Source: Amycolatopsis tucumanensis
Lineage (GTDB): Bacteria; Actinomycetota; Actinomycetes; Mycobacteriales; Pseudonocardiaceae
Direction of reading: 5' to 3'
NCBI RefSeq assembly: GCF_021654135.1
Contig: NZ_JAKGSD010000001.1
Span: 248,001-312,000 of the forward strand
Length of the DNA: 64,000 nt
Below are positions 58,607 through 64,000 of this stretch, piece by piece (positions within the stretch are counted from its first letter, which is position 1; the number at the start of each line of letters is the position of its first letter). Under the pieces are notes generated by a model, which was not told the DNA's origin, made no database searches, and worked only from the letters and a program-made list of their open reading frames with translations. Made by a program: the position numbers and the translations under genes.

Positions 58607-59605
58607 TCAAGGGACCAGCACCGCCGCGCCGGCGACCCGGTCGGCCGCCAGGTCGGCGAGCGCCTGGTCGGCCTGGTCGAGGCTGTAGGCGGTGGTGACG
58701 ATCCGCAGGTGGTGCTCGCCGGCGAAGTCCAGGAACTCCCGCGCGTCGCGGCGGGTGTTGGCGGTGACGCTGCGCAGGGTGCGTTCCTGGAACAGGTGGT
58801 GCTGGTAGTTCAGGGACGGGACGTCGGTCAGGTGGATCCCGGCGATCGCGAGGGTGCCGCCGCGGTCCAGCGCCGCCAGCGCGGGCGGGACGAGTTCGCC
58901 GGCCGGGGCGAACAGGATCGCCGCGTCGAGCGGTTCCGGCGGCGGGTCGGCGGCGTCGCCCGCGGAGGCCGCGCCCAGGTCGAGGGCGAGTTGCCGAGCC
59001 TGGGCGCTGCGGGTCAGGACGTGCACGGTGGCGCCCTCGGCGAGGGCGACCTGGGCCGCCAGGTGGGCGCTGGCGCCGAAGCCGTAGACGCCGAGGCGCC
59101 CGTGGTGGGGCAGGTCGGCCCGGCGCAGCGCGCGGTAGCCGATGATGCCGGCGCACAGCAGCGGGGCGAGCTCGGTGACCGAGTAGCCGCTGGGGAGCCG
59201 GTGGGCGTAGGCGGCGGGGACGGTGGTGAAGCGGGCGTAGCCGCCGTCGGCGTCCCAGCCGGTGTAACGGGAGCGCGGGCAGAGGTTCTCCGCGCCGCGG
59301 CGGCAGTAAGCGCATTCCCCGCAGGTGCCGCGCAGCCAGGCCGCGCCCACCCGGTCGCCGACCGCGAAGCCGGTGACGTGCGGGCCGAGGGCCGCGACCT
59401 CGCCGACGACCTCGTGCCCGGGCACCACCCCGGTGCGGTGCACCGGCAGGTCCCCCTCGACGACGTGCAGATCGGTGCGGCACACCCCGCACGCGAGCAC
59501 GCGCAGCAGCAGTTCGCCGTCACCGACGTCGGGCACCGGTTCGTTGCGGAGTTCGAACTTGCGGGTGCCCGGAGGCCCGGGCCGGAACACTCGCCAGGCG
59601 TGCAT
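58607..59605 (-). CDS. Zinc-dependent alcohol dehydrogenase
   Basis: A 332-residue medium-chain dehydrogenase, ATG 59605. Catalytic zinc ligands: [13 protein letters not shown] (Cys near 41), PGHEVVGEV (His near 64) and Cys in [12 protein letters not shown] (near 152). Structural zinc: [15 protein letters not shown] (four Cys). Its nucleotide motif is modified, [12 protein letters not shown] in place of GxGGxG, as in the AdhA-like group. It is preceded by a DevR-type box and lies next to devR, so it may recycle NADH under low oxygen. Confidence 0.88.
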   Translation of the reverse strand: MHAWRVFRPGPPGTRKFELRNEPVPDVGDGELLLRVLACGVCRTDLHVVEGDLPVHRTGVVPGHEVVGEVAALGPHVTGFAVGDRVGAAWLRGTCGECAYCRRGAENLCPRSRYTGWDADGGYARFTTVPAAYAHRLPSGYSVTELAPLLCAGIIGYRALRRADLPHHGRLGVYGFGASAHLAAQVALAEGATVHVLTRSAQARQLALDLGAASAGDAADPPPEPLDAAILFAPAGELVPPALAALDRGGTLAIAGIHLTDVPSLNYQHHLFQERTLRSVTANTRRDAREFLDFAGEHHLRIVTTAYSLDQADQALADLAADRVAGAAVLVP

Positions 59606-59638
59606 GATCCCAGCCTCGCCGAGCCAGGGGCGGCCGGT

Positions 59639-59656
59639 AAGGGCCGAAGGACCCTG
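59639..59656. promoter_or_regulatory. DevR-type box upstream of the alcohol dehydrogenase
   Basis: AAGGGCCGAAGGACCCTG contains AGGG and CCCT halves and matches the consensus at its conserved ends (13 of 18 against the best copy). It is 34-51 bases before the alcohol dehydrogenase start and ends 20 bases before the end of the neighbouring tetR-like gene. Confidence 0.55.
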
Positions 59657-59676
59657 GCGCGCCCGTGGGCGCGGGT

Positions 59677-60249
59677 TCAGGCGAGGGTGGCGACCGCGGT
59701 GCGGAGTTCGTCGAGGGCCTGGCGGGCGAGCTCGGGGAACGGCTGGTCGTTGGCGGGTTCGATCCACCGCTCGAACGCGCGGGTGAAGGCGCGGACGCCG
59801 AGGTCGGCGGCGAGGCTCGCGGCGGGGTCCGGCACGCCGCGCGCGGTGAGCGCTTCCGTCATCGCCGCGCCGAGACCGGCGCGTTTGAACACCTCGCGTT
59901 CCCGCAGTTCCTTGTGGGCGGCGATGACGTCGTGCAGGCGGGGGCCGAACTCGCGTTGTTCCGGCACGAAGGTGGCGGTGACGGCGTCGAGGGCGGCGGC
60001 GACGGCTTGCAGCGGGGTGGCGCCGGCGGGTGCGCCGGCGATGCCGTCGGCGAGGAGCCGGGCGTGCACTTCTTGTCCGGCGAAGAGCACTTCGCGCTTG
60101 TCGGGGAAGTGGCGGAAGAACGTGGTCTTGGTGAGGCCGGCGCGTTCGGCGATCTGCGCCACGGTGGTCTTGTCGTAGCCCTGCTCGGCGAACAGGTCGA
60201 TGGCGGCGCGCACCAGGCGCATGCGCGCGTTCGGTTCCCAGCGGCCCAT
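59677..60249 (-). CDS. TetR-family transcriptional regulator
   Basis: A 190-residue repressor, ATG 60249. [31 protein letters not shown] (about residues 29-56). The ligand-binding region has a conserved [14 protein letters not shown] segment seen in actinobacterial TetR_C proteins. It is divergent from an NAD-dependent epimerase-like gene with a huge inverted repeat between them, so it is expected to repress both. The pair sits inside the DevR-type island but lacks such boxes itself. Confidence 0.9.
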   Translation of the reverse strand: MGRWEPNARMRLVRAAIDLFAEQGYDKTTVAQIAERAGLTKTTFFRHFPDKREVLFAGQEVHARLLADGIAGAPAGATPLQAVAAALDAVTATFVPEQREFGPRLHDVIAAHKELREREVFKRAGLGAAMTEALTARGVPDPAASLAADLGVRAFTRAFERWIEPANDQPFPELARQALDELRTAVATLA

Positions 60250-60262
60250 GCGCACAGCCTAG

Positions 60263-60318
60263 GTGATGTGACTGAGTACCGTCACTTCCGCTACAGTGAC
60301 GGTACTCAGTCACATCAC
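60263..60318. promoter_or_regulatory. 56-base inverted-repeat operator with 23-base arms
   Basis: Left arm 60263-60285 and right arm 60296-60318 are perfectly complementary over 23 bases, separated by a 10-base spacer (TTCCGCTACA). Each arm contains its own palindrome, GTGAC-N8-GTCAC, so the element looks like two back-to-back TetR operators. It starts 14 bases from the tetR-like start and ends 20 bases before the divergent gene. Confidence 0.85.
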
Positions 60319-60337
60319 TTTCAGCGGGAGGCTCCGC

Positions 60338-62949
<2,612 letters not shown>

Positions 62950-63006
62950 TCACCTGGGAGAACACCAGTCAAAAGGCGAGGTGGCGCGGGGCGAGTTTCA
63001 CCGCCG

Positions 63007-63047
63007 ATAGGGCACAAAGGCCTCATCGGTGAGGACACCGTGCCCTC
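63007..63047. promoter_or_regulatory. DevR-type boxes between devS and the nitroreductase gene
   Basis: Two candidate boxes occur: ATAGGGCACAAAGGCCTCA (63007-63025) and GAGGACACCGTGCCCTC (63031-63047), the latter with near-symmetric GAGG and CCCTC ends. They lie 65-105 bases before the nitroreductase start and are also upstream of the divergent devS start (62931). They are weaker than the other copies. Confidence 0.45.
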
Positions 63048-63111
63048 GTGGGGGAGCCGCGCGGCGGTGAAGAGTGGAGCGATCCTGGACCCTTCGCGGC
63101 AGGGAGCCCAG

Positions 63112-64000
63112 ATGTCGTTCGCCCAGGACCCGGTGCGGGTCGCACTCGACGCGGCGGTCCGCGCGCCGTCGCCGCACAACAGCCAGCCGTGGCGGTTCGA
63201 GGTGGACGGTGACCGGATCGGGGTGTTCCTCGACCCGGACCGGATTCTGAAGGTAGCCGACCCGGATGGCCGGGAGGCGCGACTGGCGTGCGGCGCGGCG
63301 GTGCTGAACGTGCGGCTGGCCTTGCGCGCCGCGGGCCGGACCCCGGTGGTGCACCTGCTGCCGCGGCGGGACGTGCCGGAGCACCTGGCGACGGTGTGGG
63401 CGCGGGGGCGGGTGACCCCGACGCCCGACGACGTGGCGCTGGCGCGGGCGATCGCCTACCGGCGGAGCAACCGGCGGGCGTTCACGGCGCGGGAGGTGCC
63501 GGTGTGGGTGCGGCAGGCGCTCGTGCGTGCGGCGACCGAGGAGGGCGCGCACCTGGCGGTCGTGGGGCGGTCCGGGCAGCTGGACGAGCTGGGGGTGCTG
63601 CTGCGGGAGGCCGAGCGGCTGCAGCGGGAGGACCTGGCGTTCCAGGACGAGCTGCGGCAGTGGACGGCGTCGGACGGGGCGCGGGACGACGGGGTGCCGG
63701 CGTCGGCGGCCGGGGCGGGTCCGGAGTGGCCGTTCGACCGCAAGCCGATGGTGGCGGTGTTGTCGTCGTACACCGACACGCGGCTGGCCCAGTTGCGGGC
63801 GGGGCAGGCGTTGCAGCGGGTGCTGCTGCGGGCGACGACGGCGGGGGTGAGCGTGTCGTTCCTGTCGCAGCCGGTGGAGATCCCGGCGTTGCGGGCGGCG
63901 GTGGCGCGGCTGGTGTCGGCGCCCGGGAATCCGCAGGTGGTGCTGCGGTTCGGGTACGGGTTCGCGGCGCCGGCGACGCGGCGCCGCCCGGCCGAGGCGG
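63112..64000 (+). CDS. Acg-family nitroreductase-like protein, 3' truncated by the window
   Basis: The reading frame begins at ATG 63112 (AGGGAG six bases upstream) and stays open to the window end with 296 residues visible. Diagnostic text: LDAAVRAPSPHNSQPWRFEVDGDRIGVFLDP, CGAAVLNVRLALRAAGR, SNRRAFTAREVPVW and PVEIPALRAAV. This is the Acg (Rv2032)/Rv3131/Rv3127 family, DosR-regulon members derived from flavin nitroreductases and possibly binding FMN in a storage or reductase role. DevR-type boxes upstream fit this. Confidence 0.9.
   Translation, partial: MSFAQDPVRVALDAAVRAPSPHNSQPWRFEVDGDRIGVFLDPDRILKVADPDGREARLACGAAVLNVRLALRAAGRTPVVHLLPRRDVPEHLATVWARGRVTPTPDDVALARAIAYRRSNRRAFTAREVPVWVRQALVRAATEEGAHLAVVGRSGQLDELGVLLREAERLQREDLAFQDELRQWTASDGARDDGVPASAAGAGPEWPFDRKPMVAVLSSYTDTRLAQLRAGQALQRVLLRATTAGVSVSFLSQPVEIPALRAAVARLVSAPGNPQVVLRFGYGFAAPATRRRPAEA

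Overview
The window is GC-rich (well over 70% by eye) chromosomal DNA from an actinobacterium. The gene set suggests a Pseudonocardiaceae member such as Amycolatopsis: an NDMA-dependent alcohol dehydrogenase pair, F420-type luciferase-like enzymes, a mycothiol-type DinB-like protein, frequent GTG starts, leaderless-looking promoters and a mycobacterial-style DevR/DevS dormancy region. The genus is inferred, not proven. I see no rRNA, tRNA, CRISPR array, insertion sequence, prophage or replication origin. About 66 protein genes (two partial at the window edges) and two clear pseudogenes fill nearly all of the sequence.

0-16.8 kb: efflux pumps and regulator pairs (MarR/SDR, TetR/MFS, LysR/MFS) with palindromic operators between them; a DEAD-box RNA helicase with a structured leader and an Arg/Gly repeat tail; a gamma carbonic anhydrase; and an IclR-headed operon of a class III CoA-transferase, an HMG-CoA-lyase-like enzyme and a MatC-like dicarboxylate permease, which together could take up, activate and cleave 3-hydroxy-3-methylglutarate or a similar branched dicarboxylate. 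Divergent from it lies a 2-oxo acid/acetoin-type dehydrogenase operon (E1 alpha, E1 beta) in which the E2 role seems split between a free lipoyl-domain protein and a free alpha/beta hydrolase, recalling the fused AcoC of acetoin dehydrogenases.

16.8-32 kb: LysR, a decayed deazaflavin-dependent nitroreductase pseudogene coupled to a NarL-type two-component system whose kinase has a repeat-derived Arg-rich N-terminus, small membrane proteins, an alpha/beta hydrolase, proton-translocating transhydrogenase pntAB, an unrecognised membrane protein, a zinc alcohol dehydrogenase with an SRPBCC-like partner, and an orphan cytochrome c oxidase subunit I gene.

32-49 kb: TetR with twin operators, aldo/keto reductase, F420-type oxidoreductase, two tandem NDMA-dependent alcohol dehydrogenases, a complete peptide/nickel-type ABC importer operon ending in an SDR, Nudix and VOC proteins, a haloacid dehalogenase with an XRE-cupin regulator, glmS, and a PadR/GyrI-like pair.

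49-64 kb: an island resembling the DosR/DevR dormancy regulon: universal stress protein, an aldehyde dehydrogenase homologue with altered catalytic residues, a DUF1876 (Rv1738-like) protein, a CPBP protease, an Rv1733c-like membrane protein, DevR, a zinc alcohol dehydrogenase, a heme-GAF kinase DevS and an Acg-like nitroreductase. A recurrent partly palindromic box (best copy AAGGGACCAACGGCCCTT) precedes nearly all of them. Interleaved are a DUF885 pseudogene, NAD+ synthetase and a TetR/oxidoreductase pair with a very large inverted-repeat operator.
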